From contig JACSVZ010000002.1 of assembly GCA_014706295.1 (NCBI GenBank), forward strand, positions 16,042,494-16,106,493: a stretch of 64,000 bases of DNA, in the 5' to 3' direction. Of this stretch, positions 1-15,360 are shown piece by piece. Numbering within the stretch: the first letter of the stretch is position 1; every line of letters begins with the position of its first letter. The translations under genes were made by a program, and so were the position numbers. The DNA comes from Lycocorax pyrrhopterus obiensis. Its lineage: Eukaryota > Chordata > Aves > Passeriformes > Paradisaeidae. The notes below the pieces were generated by a model. That model was not told where the DNA came from and made no database searches. It worked only from the letters and a program-made list of their open reading frames with translations.

Positions 1-3000
1 TCATACCAGATATTTCTGATAACTGGGAAGTGTTATCATTTTGGGGGGAGGGGCAAAGTGGCAAGATACTTGTTCTTTTTTGTGATGTTTTTAGAGAATT
101 ATTTAAAAAAGAAAAAATGTAATATAGAATTATTTTAAACAGGAACATGATTCAATTATTTTAGGAATTGTTTGTCAGTAGATTTGTAGACGTTTCTGTC
201 CCATGTTTATATAAGTAGTCTGATCCTGTCTTTAGGATGTAAACTGATCTATTTGTGAAACTAGAAGTGATGCCTTTTATTTCTCCCACAGTTAACTTTG
301 AAAGCATTTTAAGAACGTGGATAATTTCACTCTTCTCAGAGAGACTGACAATTTTTTTTTTAACTTAACATCAGCAATTGACTGGAAAACAAAATGCTTT
401 CATATGCATCTTTGAAGCCAGGAGTGAACAAGTAGGTTTCCTTCCTTTCTAGAGAATTCAGGCTTCCGCTGTTGGTATTAAAATATGGAAACTGTAGCTT
501 GAATGGAAACTCAGAACAGGTCATGGTTTTGTCTCTCTATTACACTCTGATAATTTAAAAAATAAAGTATTTCTTGTTTAGATCATGTGAACTTGCTGAA
601 CACAACAAGAAATTTTGGTCCCTAGAAGGTGCATGGCAGGGTATTCCAAAAGCACTTATAACCAGGGGACTTCTTAGTTTTGCTTTGAAGTTTCTGTTGC
701 AAATTCCCATCCTGTGATGGGAATGGGGACTGCAACAGGATTCCTTGGGGAGCCTCTGCTTCTCTGTTTGGTACATGGTTCCATCTGGTGAATTAAAAAG
801 CTTTTGAAATAATAGCATAGAGTACATTCAGTTACTTAATATTTTCCTGCACGGTGCTTTTTCAATGTGTAAATCCAGTGTTGCTCCCTCAGGTCATCAT
901 TAACTTGTTTGTGTATTTGGATTAACTAACTTGGCAGCCTCCCAGCACCTCCTGCAGATTAATAAGAGCAAGTTTCACCTTGGTTTTTTTTAGTCCTTTC
1001 ATGACTTTACATGTGACATTCTTTCTGCTGATTGTCCATGACTAGTGCTTTCTGAGCTGGTATTTTAAATAAGACGTGGTTTCTTGAAAGTGAGGAGAAC
1101 AAATAAGGCAACACAGTTTATTGTGCGTAAACAAACATTGATATAGATCTCCCTCTCCCTCTGGTGTTAGGTTGGTTTGTGTCTTCTCTCCTGGAAATAC
1201 AGGAAAAAAATTAGCATTTTCTCCTTCAGTCTGGAAAGATTTTCCTTTCTAGTGCAAGGAGAGCTGTGGAGACTGAGAGACTTATACTAAAGTTTTGGAA
1301 TATCTGTGTATTGTTTAGGAGTGGGCCAGGGAAATTTTGTCCTTTTATGTTTCAGATTATGCTGTGTTTCATGTATTCTGCTGAGCTGGTTTTGCATCCA
1401 TGGCCTGCCAAAAATATATGAGCTGAGAAGGCCCTTAAGGATATGTAGCAAAGCTGGTAGTGCCAGTTTTTGTGGGGTCCAAGTGTAGTGCCTTCTTTCT
1501 GCTGTCTCTGTGTGTGGTGGTAAATGACTGCTGCTGGTTACTGAGCACCGGCCACAAGGATTTGTGCAGGGTTTCAGAAAGCCCCAGTTTGTTCAGCTCC
1601 TGAGCCATGGAGGTGTTGGTCACTTGCCATGATAATGTAGGTGGATTTTGTATTATGACTGTGGGAAGCTGTTTCTTCACAACCAAATTTGAAAGAATAT
1701 CAGAAGAATAGTTGTCAGGTGCTCTAAAATGGAGCAGTTCTGCGATTTGCAATTACAGCTTGAGTTAATTTTGTATAAATGTTTTGATGGTCCTACATGA
1801 CAGAACATGCTCGTTGAACAGATGTCTCAATCTCAGTTATTGTCAAAGTTGTAAGACTTTAGTAAGGCCAGGTGATTACAGCTATGGTAAAAGGTTGTGG
1901 GAACGGGAAGGTCAGCAATCGTTATGGCATTGGAAACTGGAATGGAGAAATACATCATGCCCCTGCCTCTGCAACTGGGGTGTTCTAATGAGTTTAATCA
2001 CACTTTAATTAGCATTTCTAGGTAATTAAAATTTTTCAAAAGATGCTGTTAAATAGATATATTTGAGTTTGAGTTTCCAGTGTGTGTCCTTGGAAGCTGG
2101 CTTCCAAATATCCTCTCTATTTGTTCCACAGAGGCTTAAGTTCATCATAACTGTGGTGTTGCACATATAGGTGTTCATTAAACTGTCCTGAAATGTTAGA
2201 TTATCTCAAGTAGGGTAGTAGAGATTAATCAGTGCTCCTGACCTAAACCCATCTGTGCCTTCTCTTCCAATTTGGGGATTAAGTACAGTGATGCTTTCTT
2301 GAGTGAATATTTTGGAAATGGGTGAAAACTGTAAAACTACAGTATAGTACAGAGAACTTACCTAAGTAAAATTGTTTTGTAATAACCAGATTTTACAACA
2401 ATTTGTTAGCATTTACTTGAAAATAAATTCCCAGATTCTTATTTGCCCTGAAACATCTTGACCTTTTCTTAAGACATTAATTCCTTTTTGTTAATGACAC
2501 TTTTTTTCTTACGGAGCTATACAATGTACTTCCATACATTTTTATATAAGCAGTTGGATAGCTTCACATGAATTTTCTTAGGTTTTTTTACTTTTACTGA
2601 TAAGAACAAAGGCAAACATAGTTTTTTAATATAATAATATTTTTGCTCTTAATTTCAGTGGAAGTAGCCAGTAAGTCATTGTTGAATTGGAAGTACAAAG
2701 AATTTAATAAATAATTTTATATTTAAATTAAAATTCAGATATACATTCCTATGATGACACTTACCAGTAAATATGAATATAGTTGCATTTAAAAAACGAA
2801 TTACTAGCCTCCATGATAATTTAGAGGAATACATAAAATTTGCCATCTTTTGAGAAAGCAGAACAAGCAGATCTTCCTGTCACGCTTACTTCTTCATTTG
2901 TATCCAGGAAAATGAAAACAACCATTCCTATGTTGAAGTTCTACTTGGTCACTTGGATTTTAGGCTAGTTATTGAATTGAGCTAGTTGGATAATTTGAAA

Positions 3001-6000
3001 TCAAGGAAATATTCTCTGCATATGTAAAAAGGCTGTGATACTATCCAGTGTAGTACTTCAGAAAACTCTGTCCATTGGAACCTATTTTAATATCTTCTAT
3101 TGTTAGACTTTGAAATTTAGACAATTCTGTTGTATGAATATTTTTAAAGGTTCTTACCTTTTTTCAGTTTGGGTCATGATTAGGTACTTACAATAATAGG
3201 TGTCTTTTTGAAATGCACTTGCCTTCAGATTTTTTTAAAGTGAGAAGTTACTTCTAATGTTTCAGTGTGTTTTGGTGTATTGAGCAAGTAGTATGGAAGT
3301 GCGGAAGCAGCAGGTCATCCTGTCTTCAGAGCTGCACTTGGATGGTTTGCAGCAAGTAAGGCCAATACATAAGACAGTAAAGACAAATTGAATACTCAGT
3401 GAGCATGGATTGTCCATACAGTGAGTGAGATGGCCCATATTTTGGGCAGTGTGAAGACAGAGAATGATTACTTAGGACTGTAAAATATGGATTTAGATGC
3501 AAGATAACTCAATGCTAACACAGAGCATAAGTTGTTTCAAGGTATACTTGCTAGATTTTTATACGAGGAGCCACCCTCACTTCCAGGCTAGCTTTTATGG
3601 TGAGATTAGGTATTGCAAGTGTCTTCATCAAGGTTTGGAAGTAAACCTGATAGAAAATGCTTTGGTCATACTTACTTGCACTTGGTTTTCAGGGATTCTT
3701 TTAGTTCTCAGTGAGTGCCAAGGCAATTTTTTTTCCCATTAGCCTCATACCCGTCTCCCCCTTGCACACATAAAGACTATTTTGCAGATTGCCTTAAACC
3801 CACAGGCAAGGGTGGGTGTATTTGGGGTTGAAAGATAAGAGCAATGAAACATGCATAACTGCTCATCGCAGACTGTCCTGCTGAACCACTTCCAAGGAGT
3901 GGCTGGTTATGTATAGCAGGGTGGCAGCTTTCTGATGTGTCTGCTACAAGAGGTGGTGGTTGGGCTGGTCACTACTGGCATCTGGCTTCAGGAATCAAGC
4001 TGACCAGCTCATACTGGTGGGTTGTCAAGCTCCTTAGGTCCAAAAAAGCAAAGGGAAGAGAGTGGTGGCTAGGGTGGCTAGCTCAAACTCCACCTGTCTG
4101 CATCTATATCCAGTGTAGAACACATTTTCATGCTTTTCATGGTTGTGAAGAACTTACTGAGTGCCTAGTTGGTGTATTTTATTATTTTATTCAGAGTTAA
4201 ATCTATAGCTTGAGGCTTTGTTATTTTTATAGATACTTCCCTCCTCCCTTTAAGTTCCCCTTCATACAGCAGTAATTTATTTTTCAAATACTTGTGCATT
4301 TGCACATTGATAACTGTTCCACAAGTGCCTGTGTCATTATTAGTAACTGATCTTTGACGTACTATAGATCTGATGGCTTTTGTATTAAAAGTGATAGTGT
4401 TATCACAGGGTGTTCAGTGAGTCAGGTATTCTGCAAACCCTGTTGTTCCTTCCTGTTGCCCATAACTGTGGGGAGGTTAGAGGCTGGGCATGCCCAGTGT
4501 GGTTATTCTGTATTATTCAAGCATTGCAGTACAATAGAGATTTTTTAAAAATCACCTATCAATGCTTCGATTTTGGCATTGCTTTCTAACCTAGAGGTCC
4601 TAGTTCTGATTATTTTTTCTGTAAGTTTGTTGTTCATGAGAGCCCAAAGGGGTTTTGTGAGTGTCCAGAAGAGGAAGGAGATTAGCAACTCTTACTCATC
4701 TTCTTTTGTGACAATATGTAAGATAAGTATTCATCACAGAAGTGCACTCTACTGATCTTCAAAAATGCTCTGTTTAATTATTTGCATGTACTTACTTGTA
4801 TATTTTGCGTGATTAACCCTTGGGGTGGGGATTGTTTGTTTGTTTTCAATTTGGTTATTATCATTAATCTATTTGTTTCTATGTACGCTCTCTGCTTCAA
4901 ATAGTGTGATGTGGTACTTAGGAAAAAAAGTTATTTAGTAAGCTGTGTTTGTCTACAAGCTGTGAAGTTAGGAGTCTCTTATTTCTACTTGTTTTCACAC
5001 TAGACAACAGTGTGAAAAGAGTTTTCTTTCTTCTCGCTGCCACCTTACTTTCTCAGCTAGGTAGGAGCAGGGCAGAGGCAAGAATTGTAGAAGAGACTTT
5101 GGTGACCAGTGGAGCTGACCTTGGAGAAGCACATCTTGATCTTCAAGAATGTCTTGAGTAACAACATATTTAAAACAGAATTATTTCGAAAGAAAATACT
5201 TTTTCTTTTTCCTTAATGTGTGCTTGACATTTAAATAAAAAGAAATTTCCTTTTGAAAAATTAATTTGAATCTCTAAAGTTTTGGCCCATTTACCTAACA
5301 ATAAGGATGACTGGGTGTGTGTTGTTTTTCTATGTGTTCAGTTGTTTCTTCCACTGGGCTGTTGGATTCAAGAATTTAGGCCACACTGAAAAACTCTTCC
5401 AGAGAGCTTATGTGCTTCTGCACTTCCATTTTCTTGCCACTCCTTGTGGCTGTTGCTGGCTATATTCCTTTCAGCTGAAAGGTGGTATTTTGTTTTGTTT
5501 CAAACTGGTGGGCTACATAATGATGAAATATCTTCTGGTATCCACTTAATAACTTCTAGGGACTTGACTTCCAGGTCCTAATGTTTGTTTAAGCTAGTTT
5601 ATAATGTTATGAGTAACAATTACAGTATTTGTGAAAATTAAGTTACATGTCAAAGCCCCCTTAGTATTCTTCAATCATACTGCCATACCTGAAATGAGCT
5701 GTGACAGTGATACTTTGGCAAATAATATACCATAAAAATTAGTTATACTCTAATATTTTCCACAAATCTGAAGCCTACTGATGAGTGAGAGACAAGTAGT
5801 TATGAAACTGCATGAAATTTATACTACATAATTATATTGCTATACTGTAAAAGCTGACAGTGATGTGAAATTTGGCAGCAAATATTACTTTTTGCCCTTC
5901 TTTTGATCTTTCTGACTTTTCTTCCTCTCCTCCTTCACCACCCTAGCTGAAGGTCACAGAAGATGCAAAGGAAAAATTTGGAGCATCATTTTTCTCTATC

Positions 6001-9000
6001 ATGAGGCCAAATTTTCAGATTTTGTAAAAGAGTCTACTAATTTTGTCATTGATGAGTAGATTCTGCTGTAAATCAATTCTGTTTTCAAGCACAGAGCATT
6101 AGTTCAAGAATATTACAGTTGTCAAATGAGAAGTTACATAGACCAGATGGCTAATTGGTTGCTGGAATATGATGATGCTAGGTTTTATATTTCTGATTAA
6201 GCTGAGAGCTGTGTGGGAAATGCTAATACAGTCATCAGTAAGGAGTAGAAGTAATTAGCTTCATTTCCTCTGAAAAGAAACACAGAATGTTGTCACTTTT
6301 ACCATATAGAAAATGAAACCATGTATCAAAGTTGACATCTATCAAAGCATTGGTCAGGGAACCTGGAAGGCTGAAAATTTTGATCAAAATAGAAGAAAGG
6401 GATGTGAATTGGGAAACAAGTGCTTACCTGGAACTTAAACCATTGGGAGAGGCTAGTATGTTATTTCCTATATACACCAAATTATGTCTTAAATTTTTGG
6501 CATTATTCCTCTTCAAACTAGCATGTGCTTTCTAGTGAGGAGTTTTCACAGATTGACTTCTTTCAATGGGTACAAATTTCTTGGACATTCTTTACAAGAC
6601 TTAGCAAGGGCTGGCTCAGTCTTGGACATTTTCACTGAACAAGAAACACAAGTTATCTCCAGGATTAAAGTGTGTTAGTTCAATTGTAAACCAGGCATTT
6701 CACTATGTACGTGTAGTTTGAAGATAAGTAATTTAGAAATTTGCTGTAGTGATAACTTTTAAATACCTAATCAATTTTATTCCATGATTTTCCCCTCAAC
6801 CTAGAAAATGTAACTGGTCATGATTCTGATACAATGAATGTGTTCTGATGGAGCACACTATGAAAACTTGTGTTTTGTCCCCTCTGACTTTTTGGTCATC
6901 TGCCTTTACTTTGAGTAAATACTGCCTTTATAGTATGGAAACAGACCACAAAATCTGTGAAACATTTTTTGTTTATCCTGATTAGAAAAGGAGAAAAATA
7001 GCCACTTTATTAATAGCTGTTCTGGATTGAAATGTTTTTTAAAAAAAAGCCTTCATAAAAAGATGAATTGACAAAATGCAACTGTGGCAACATTCTGCAG
7101 TAATAAATTGCAAATATTTGTTTTAGTTGGCATTTCTCCAGTTGCCTAACTTTCTTAAAAGTATCAAAATCCAGTCCCTGATTTCTTGTAATTTTAACTT
7201 ACTCAACTTAGAAATAGGAAGAACACCCCTTTGCTGTTATGAAATTCAATGGGTTTTTGTACCCATTGTGTTATTGTTTATAGATCATTTAATTTCACTT
7301 CTTAAACAGTTTTGAGACAGTTATCTCAGTAATGTTTATGTAATGTGAAAATGATTTATAAGAGGGGGAATAAAACGAATTTTAACAATTTTTTAAACAG
7401 TATCAGTCACATATAGTTAGAGCATTATATATCCTAAAGTTTCATGTTAGATTTTTCTTCTTAAGCAATCGAATGCAGACATATGCATGGCATGAGATGA
7501 AAACTGCTTTATTATTTCCGAAGACACGATGAAATCCGTGTTGACTTATTTGAAAAGTGCAGGAGCTCCCTCTCCTGGCTTAGAGCGCTGTAAGTTGCAA
7601 GTTTCTGGGAACTTTTTCAATTCGTCACACATTAAAAAAAAATACCTTATTTTGATTACTTACCTGTAGAGATGTTTTTCTGGTATCTTCGAAGTCGTGG
7701 TAAAAATTGGTTTTGATGCCCATTTGGATTCTGCTCTGAGTACTGTATCTGTGTTTCTGCCACTTGGCTCTGTACCCCCATAGGCAGCCGATGTCCTCTC
7801 TTGTTGGTGTGATAATGCTGGAATGGTCACGACAGCAACACTTAATGTACTCATAAGTTACAAATCCAATACAAAGCCCTACCTGTGCTTTTCACAGCTG
7901 TTAAGAGTCATGTGAGTCCTTGATGGTCACTTTGTACAAAACTCTATAAATCATCATAAGTTTAGAAAGGAGAAGTTTAAAAAATTTAAAAAAACTTTAC
8001 AGTTGATGTATATATTGTGACTCTCCTCCTCCCGTCCCCTCCCATCCATCTAGAGAGCAGTAGGAGAGAGGATGCTTCCTCGCTGTTTGTTTATTCAATT
8101 GTTCTTCTTTCATAGCCTTTTCAATGTTGCAAATTCTCAGGGAAATCAGATGGTTCTGTAGATACTTAAATTTGGTAGGGTCTTTTATGCAACATCATTC
8201 TCAAGGGTAGGAACCTGACTGGAAAAGGTAGCACTGGAGACACATCTCTTACCTTAGCTATTAAAAAAAACCCCAAACCAAGCAAAAAACCCAATTAATT
8301 TCTGAATTCTGAGAAAGCAGGATGATTAAAACATGTATTTAACTTATCTCTCTCAGTGTTGTACCCTTAAATCATCTATCAAAATAGGAGCCAAGAGTGC
8401 CAGATGAGCCCTAGCCCCTGTTCTGTTCCATATCTTACCATCTCAAGGATACTAATGCAAGGAACACACACCAATGCATACTCAATGAGACCAGTTATTT
8501 TGAAGTAACTACAATTTTTTTACAATATATGTGTTAACTGAAGTAGCTTCACTTAGCTGAACTCAGTTATCTGCCATTTCTCTGGTTTTTTGGACTTCCT
8601 AGGTATTTTTATCTTTTAATTCAGAGGGAAGATTGACCTCTGGTTACACCCTGTTACAGGAGCATAAGGGAGTATATGACATCTATGGGAACAGTGCACA
8701 TTCCTGTATTAACTTCTTCAGTGCTATTACGGAATCTTCAATGACAGCATCTCAAAGAAGCATTTTACTGTAGAATAGTTCTGCATTGCATCATCAAAAT
8801 TTCTGTATTCACAGTATTTTTTTTTTGCAAAGCATTAGATTTATTTAAAATGTTTATGCACTTTAATTTAGCTACACTTGCTGGCACAGGTATGCTCACT
8901 GCTTCATATAGCACCTTTGTCATTTCCCAGTAAACTTCAAGATATGTAAGTTGGAGAGGACCAATGAATAACAAAAAATGTCAGAGGCTCAGTAACAAAT

Positions 9001-12000
9001 TTCTTTGCTCTGATTTATACAGTTTCAGGCAAGAAAAAAAAAGAAAAAAAATACTTTGGTATTTCTAGCAAATGCCAAAATAGAATCAATGCAGTATTGT
9101 TCACCTAGTTAAAATTCCAAAATCCAGGAAATGCAAACATTAAGTTTCCAACAGCAACATTAACTTGGACTCTGCATATCCTGTGTTTTCTTGGTATACA
9201 TTAAGACTTAACGCAATGTATTAAGCTGTGAGTTAAGAAAAACAGAAAAAAAAGTCTTCGTGTAAGTAGCACTGCCAAGTTTAGTTCTGTTAGCATTTGT
9301 GTTTATTGACCTTTTATAATTTTAAATTATTTTCTTCATAAAGATTGAATTTGATTTTTTTTGGCCAAATGAATTGAAATTTGAGATCTTGTCTTCACTG
9401 CAGTGGGTACTTGTCATACAGTTTACTCCTTGCCTTAAACCTGACTCTTCTTCATCCAGCAGTATCTCAGGTTTGAGTTAAGTGGTTTTTAATCTTGAAA
9501 ATATGACTTGAACCTTAGAGGCACTCTGATTATTGTGGGACTAAGGCTATATAGGTTGGCAAGACAGAACTTAGAGTTAATTCCAGGTGATACCTTTTTT
9601 GCTAATTAATTTTGCACGTAACTGAAGTGTGCAGAGTGACTTGACCCACAGAGTAAATCAAATTTAAAGTAAAGATGGACTCTAACTATATCTGCTTTGA
9701 ATTCTAATGTATAATTTTGGAAACTATATATCCTATTGGTTCCAAAAATTTTAGAGTATTGCAGTTGACTATAAGTAACTGAGGACACAGGAAAGTCCTG
9801 CTCTGAGAGTGGTGGTTCCATCTGGAGATGGTACAGAGCTGCAGGTAGACAGATCTTCCTACATGGATGTTCCTGTCTGCGACTGCTGACATGTGCCACA
9901 CACTTTAGGCTTCTTGCCTGTTTGAACTTGGCTAATCCGTGTTCTAGAAGAAAGGGAAGAGCCTTAAAGGAGATATTTGGAGAGGAGTAAAGCAAGGATT
10001 TGCTGGTTAAAAATAGTTTTGGAGACTGACTCTAGATTTGGAAAGCAGTGGTGTGAGTGTCATTCACATTTTCATGTGTGAAAAATGGTGTAAAAGGTCA
10101 GTGGGGTGGGAGTGGAAATGGAGGCAGGACAAAGTGAAAACTGTAAGGGAAGTAAAAGTAAACTGTCAGGAGATGGTAATATTTATAAAGAGAGGGGGTA
10201 AAGGCCAAGTTGATTACTGGAGATTCTTGGATTCATGGCAAGAATAGTGAGTACATAGCAGTGTCATACAGGGAAAAGGTAAAATGGATATAGATGTGAA
10301 ACAAGAAACTGCAAGGTGGAATTTGGCCTGAGAGAGAGAAGCTTCTCTCCTGGAAAGAGGGAAATGGAGAAAATGAAGATAATGAAAATAAAAATGGAAG
10401 GAAGTATGTGCTGGGTGACAAGTCATACAGTGGCTTTGATGCCATGGTGCTGCCAGAGTTTGCCAAAAAGGAAGAGGGAAGAGTATACAGCAAGGAGAGA
10501 GCTTTTCAGTGGCATTTGGGAGTTAGATGGAGTTGGAGAATTCAAAAATGAAGGATGGTCACGAGTAGCTTACAGAGAAGACTGCAAGAAGTGTCTGGTA
10601 TGCTTGATGTACCAGTAGTGCAGAGGCACTGGAATGTGTCATTGCTTGGCTATTCACCTTCACCTTTCTTTTCTTCTACAAACTTAAATCACAGAAAAGT
10701 TTGGCTTGCAAAGCTTGTAAACTGCTGAAAGTTAAACACAGACTTCATCTGATTAGCTCTCTGCCCATGTGCAGTACTCTGTTTTTACTATGCACGTGTA
10801 CACGTAAGGAATACTTTTTGTTACTTATGCTCAAGATGCAACTAATAAATTACCACTTAATAAATCAAAATATTTTTCAAAATCGAGCTAAAGATGTACT
10901 TTCCAGATTGCTAACTGAATTTTAAAACTTCACATTGAAAAAAGCAATCTGAAACTGATTAAAATGAAAATTATTGTAGTGGGTTTTTTTTTTGATAAAA
11001 ACATATGTTAAGAAAGTGGGGTTTATTCTGATTTTGGTCTCAGAAAAAACCCACCATGCTAATTATTCATTCATCTCTTCTCTTTACCCATCCTCTCCTC
11101 TGTCAAAAAAATAAATCATCACATTTTGACAGAAGAGGGTTATGGAAAATTATGCTGAACAATGGAGAAGTGTTCAGAAGATTAGTTAATTTGAAAAAGA
11201 AGGAGTGATCAAAGGTTCTGTAATAAAATTCAGAAGCATTGTAAAACACCTGTGCCTTATTTGGCTCTAGAGGTATTCAAAATTTTGAGTTTGAAAAATA
11301 ACATTCTGACATTGGAGAGGATATTTCTGAGTTTGAAATAATAATTTAAATACTTACGTAATTGTGAGGATGATTTTTGGATATGGCTGTTTAACACACC
11401 TGAGAATTGGTGCATACATGTTTGTTGCACTATGAAGTAAATAATGCTGGTGATGCTAATATGTGGCTAAACTGTTTAAATCAATTAGATATTTACTAGT
11501 TTATTTAGGATCTCCTTAATCCTGGTTCTACTTCTATCACAGATTTCCCATCCAGTTTTTAAAATGTGGGATCAAACTGCATTATAGTACTATCAAAATA
11601 CAAAATGTATTTCTAAAATTGGAGTTGCAGAGCCCCTTGGTGCAAAAAATTTTTAATTATTTGTTAGGCAGTGTTGAGGTTATTGGATGACTCATTGCAG
11701 CAGGTTTTGCTGAACTCTTATTTGTAGAAAAATTGCCAATTTTTTCGGTATTTGGGGGTCAGTAAGGCTTATAATTTACTGTAGTTACTTACATTTTTCA
11801 AACAGACTGTCAGGAAACCATGCCAGAACAAAACTATTTGTGCAGGTAATTAATGGAGAGGCTGTGGTACCTGCTGACAGCTATTTTCCAAGGAAAGGAA
11901 TGGTTTGCAGCTAGGGGGAAAGTGTTAAAAGTGTGCCCAAACTAGTAACTCAAACTGAAAGAGCAACCTTTGATCTGAGACATAGTTTAGGTCACATTTT

Positions 12001-15000
12001 AATGAATAGCTTTATTAAACTAGTATATTAAACTAATATTATTCTGTCAGTTGGTACATTTTATTTGCAGAAAATTGGATCTGTCTAAGGGTATCTGACA
12101 TCTACAACAGTGATGCTGTTTAAAATTAAACTGGTAGCTTTAGTGTGTTTATTTAAAGGAACGTTTTCATGCATTTAAAGGAATGCGTTCAATTCAAATA
12201 CTGACATTAAAAATCTAAGTCTGGACAGAGCTCATGTAGGGGTTTTTGTGTTAAAGACAGGAAAGGTACAGGTTGCAGAAAGTCTTGCCTCTGTTGTAAT
12301 ACTGCTACATACTGAACATATTTCACATTTAGCATGACAGTGTTTTCAGGCTGCAAGGAACTGTCTAAAACTTAAACTGTAATACATCCTAATATATAAA
12401 CTAATAGCAATATTACCAACTTTTAATATCTTAGTATATTCTATACTTTATTTCTATTTTTTCTATGTTGTGTTGACTCATTGAAGTAATGTAGTTCACA
12501 GTTATATTTAGAGAGGGTTTAGATAATGGTGTTATCTAGATAAATGGTCCCTCTCTGGGTGAAGGAATATTATGGGGGAAAATAGTCTGAAAAAGGAAAA
12601 TTGTGATACCAGTTTCAGTGTCGTATTGGAGTTGTTTAGGTAAGTAAGATTTTTCTGTTGACACAGGATTACTCTCTTCAGGAGGAGAAACTTGTCTATT
12701 GCTGAAGTTGTGAAGGAAGAAGATTGTATCCTGTGCTCTTCCTTCTCCTGCCTGTCTTCTGAGCCCTTTGAACAAACTCAGTCAAACATGGAGAGAGGAT
12801 CTCCTCCATATATGACCTTCTGGCATGTTTTTGGAAATGTGTGGTCAGGTAGTGACTGAAGTTGTGTGTTTTCTGTTAATGATCCAGTGAGGGAAGTATC
12901 TAATGGGAGCTCCTCCTTGAAGAGAAACAGAATAAAATGATAAAGGTCCATACATGTAGCCTAGGCACCAGTCAGGATGGCCACTCACTGGAAATTAGCC
13001 TTACTTCATTCTGGTGTTGATCAAACTGCTGGAAATAACCACCAGAGACTAATGGGGTATTAATTTCTACTGTCTTAATGTTTTTCAGCACATGAGTTCT
13101 TAAGTACTCTCTCTTTTTATTCCTTGTAGTCAACAATTTTGTCATTTAGATAATCTCTTTTTTTTCTCCATCTGTAAAAATTTTCCCGTAAGTAGAAACC
13201 AGAGAGATCTCTCTCCTGATTCACTGCCTTCACAGTCAAATTTGAGCCATGGAAGTAGAAGTCACACTAGAAGATAAAATTATTTCAGAAGTATTTTTTT
13301 TCCCAACTGCTGTTTGTTAAAGATGTAAGCACAAATGTATAAATTAAATGTCAAGCAGTTACACGTTTTCAGTGGATGCTTAAGAGTATCTAAATTATTA
13401 TCTACTGTTCTCAAAGCCTTTTCACAAAGTGAGGCTCTTTGTAACATCCCAATGGCATAACCTAAACAAAATGGAGAACACTGATAGAACATTATACAGA
13501 AAAATATGCAGAAGCCTGTAATTCTTCTTATGGCTGAAGATTGATATGATGACAAGACCATGAGAAAGTTAGTGAAGGCAGCTGTTGGCCTTTTCGATTT
13601 GGGACAGTCCATGTTTTCCGTGTTGGTGTATTAGTTAATAACATTTGGTTGTTGCCGTAGATTCCTGGGTTTTTTAAGTGGACTTCATACAGAGAGATTT
13701 TTGCGATTGTTTTTAATTTTTATTACACACACAGGTGAGTGAGTGAGAGGTAGCTTCTTGCTTCTGCAGCGTCTTTGAAGTCCCATCACATTTGTGCACC
13801 ATGTCCTGTATGCAATAATTAAAATTGAAGATTTTTTGAAGGTTCCTGTTGCCAGCAAATATGCATTGCCTGTAGGGGCGGCTGAGCAGCTTTGGAAGCT
13901 CGTCAGGAGCCACAAGCAGGTTCCAGTAGCCTGTCGGAGACCGTGTGATTAAGGAGGTGAAACCTTCAGAAGAGTTTTAAGAATTCACTAGATCCCATTA
14001 CATTACAACTTCCAAAAGAGTGGACCACCACTTTCAATTCAGATTTTGTCTACCAAAACAGATTTACTTCTCCCAGTCTAGAAAACCTCCCTTGGCAATT
14101 TCCTGTGCTCACTAGGTTTTGAAGACTTGTATACATGTCTGTAGTCACTCAATTACTTGCGGCACCATAATGAATGCAAGACTGACTGGCTGTCAAATTT
14201 CCTGTCTCCACATGAAATCTCTATCTGGTAGTTCAAATACCATTTGCAGACATTCTGGTGTAGTCCTGGAAATCAAGGTTATAGTCATCATAACTGTTAA
14301 CATCCTTTAGAAAAAAACAGGTTGAATGTTTCTTGTATCAAACAACCTGGGTTTATGTGTCCCATCCCTACCCTGCCCACCTCCTGATTTGTAGCATTGC
14401 TATGTTCGTACTTTTTATGTTTTTATCTGTCATAAAATATTCAAAAGTCTTCAGTCTGCTTTTCAAATGTGAAGAAAATCAATTTATATTCATTAAAGTG
14501 CCAAAATACTGAGTAACTTGTAAAATACCCTTTCAGAAATAAATACTATGGAGTTTATTGAGGTTTGTGTGGAGAGTCTGAGGTAGAACCAAGACTTCAT
14601 GTGTTCTGTCTCCAAATGCATGGTGCTTGCCATAAATACAAATTTGAATCAGCTTTCCTACTTCATCTTTTCTCAGAAAATGAACTTGACTGAAATAAAG
14701 CATATGCATGACTGATGGAATCACTTCTATTCAAAAGTAATAGAGCATGCTAGAAAGAAGTTACTAAAGCTGAAATTACATGGAAGGCCATTCATCTTGG
14801 CATTCTCCAGCTGCCTCCCACCTGCTTGCTCTATCTGCCAGCCTCTGTCCATTCTTACTGGTCTTGTATTGACAACGTGGGTGATCAGGGACAAGATTTA
14901 TCTCCTCATCCTTTGCTAAGGGGCCTCTCCTACGTGTGGGATATGCAGAAAAACGGTTCCGTTGGACAGCTGTAATTCTGGAATTTTGCAGTTTTGGAAG

Positions 15001-15360
15001 GTGCTTCTGGGAGTCTTCTGCCCCACTCCTGGCCTTGTGTAACCGGGGCATGTGTCACCCTGGTAGTTATGTCACTCTAATAACCTCGGTGGTGAAGGTG
15101 ACTAGAACTGTGTCTGGCTTGATGACTGTGCAGTGTGTGGGAGCTGTCGGAAGACAGGGGAGCATTTCTGTGCTTTTTACAGGCATCGAGGCTTATTTTT
15201 TTTCCTTAACACCTGCCATTCATCCAGAGCGCCGTAAAATAGAGATGTCTTTCATTATGCATATAAACGGAGGCATAAAATACTAAAATGATGCATTTTA
15301 TTATTTCACTTTAATCCATTATTTACGTTTTTGTTTAAGTAATTAAAAGCAGAAGCAAGG
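1..15360. other. Upstream non-coding DNA, no gene supported
   Basis: AT-rich sequence with many stops in all frames. The longest open frames are about 130 codons or less, do not resemble any family I know, and show no convincing exon structure. I saw no CR1 tail, LTR or RNA gene here. Local features are a purine-rich + strand block at about 10,060-10,600 and short A or T runs. In mammals the region upstream of MPP7 is a long gap before WAC, which is transcribed away from MPP7; this stretch is probably the equivalent gap, but no WAC exon was seen. Extra untranslated MPP7 exons could lie here and would not be visible by eye. Confidence 0.6.

Noticed and set aside
9606..9995. 129-codon minus-strand open frame
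   Set aside because: AT-rich, overlapped by another frame, and no recognisable family.
12640..12652. Strong donor-like site ttaggtaagtaag, as a sign of an upstream exon
   Set aside because: Isolated donor matches are expected by chance at this length, and no paired acceptor or exon-like sequence was seen.
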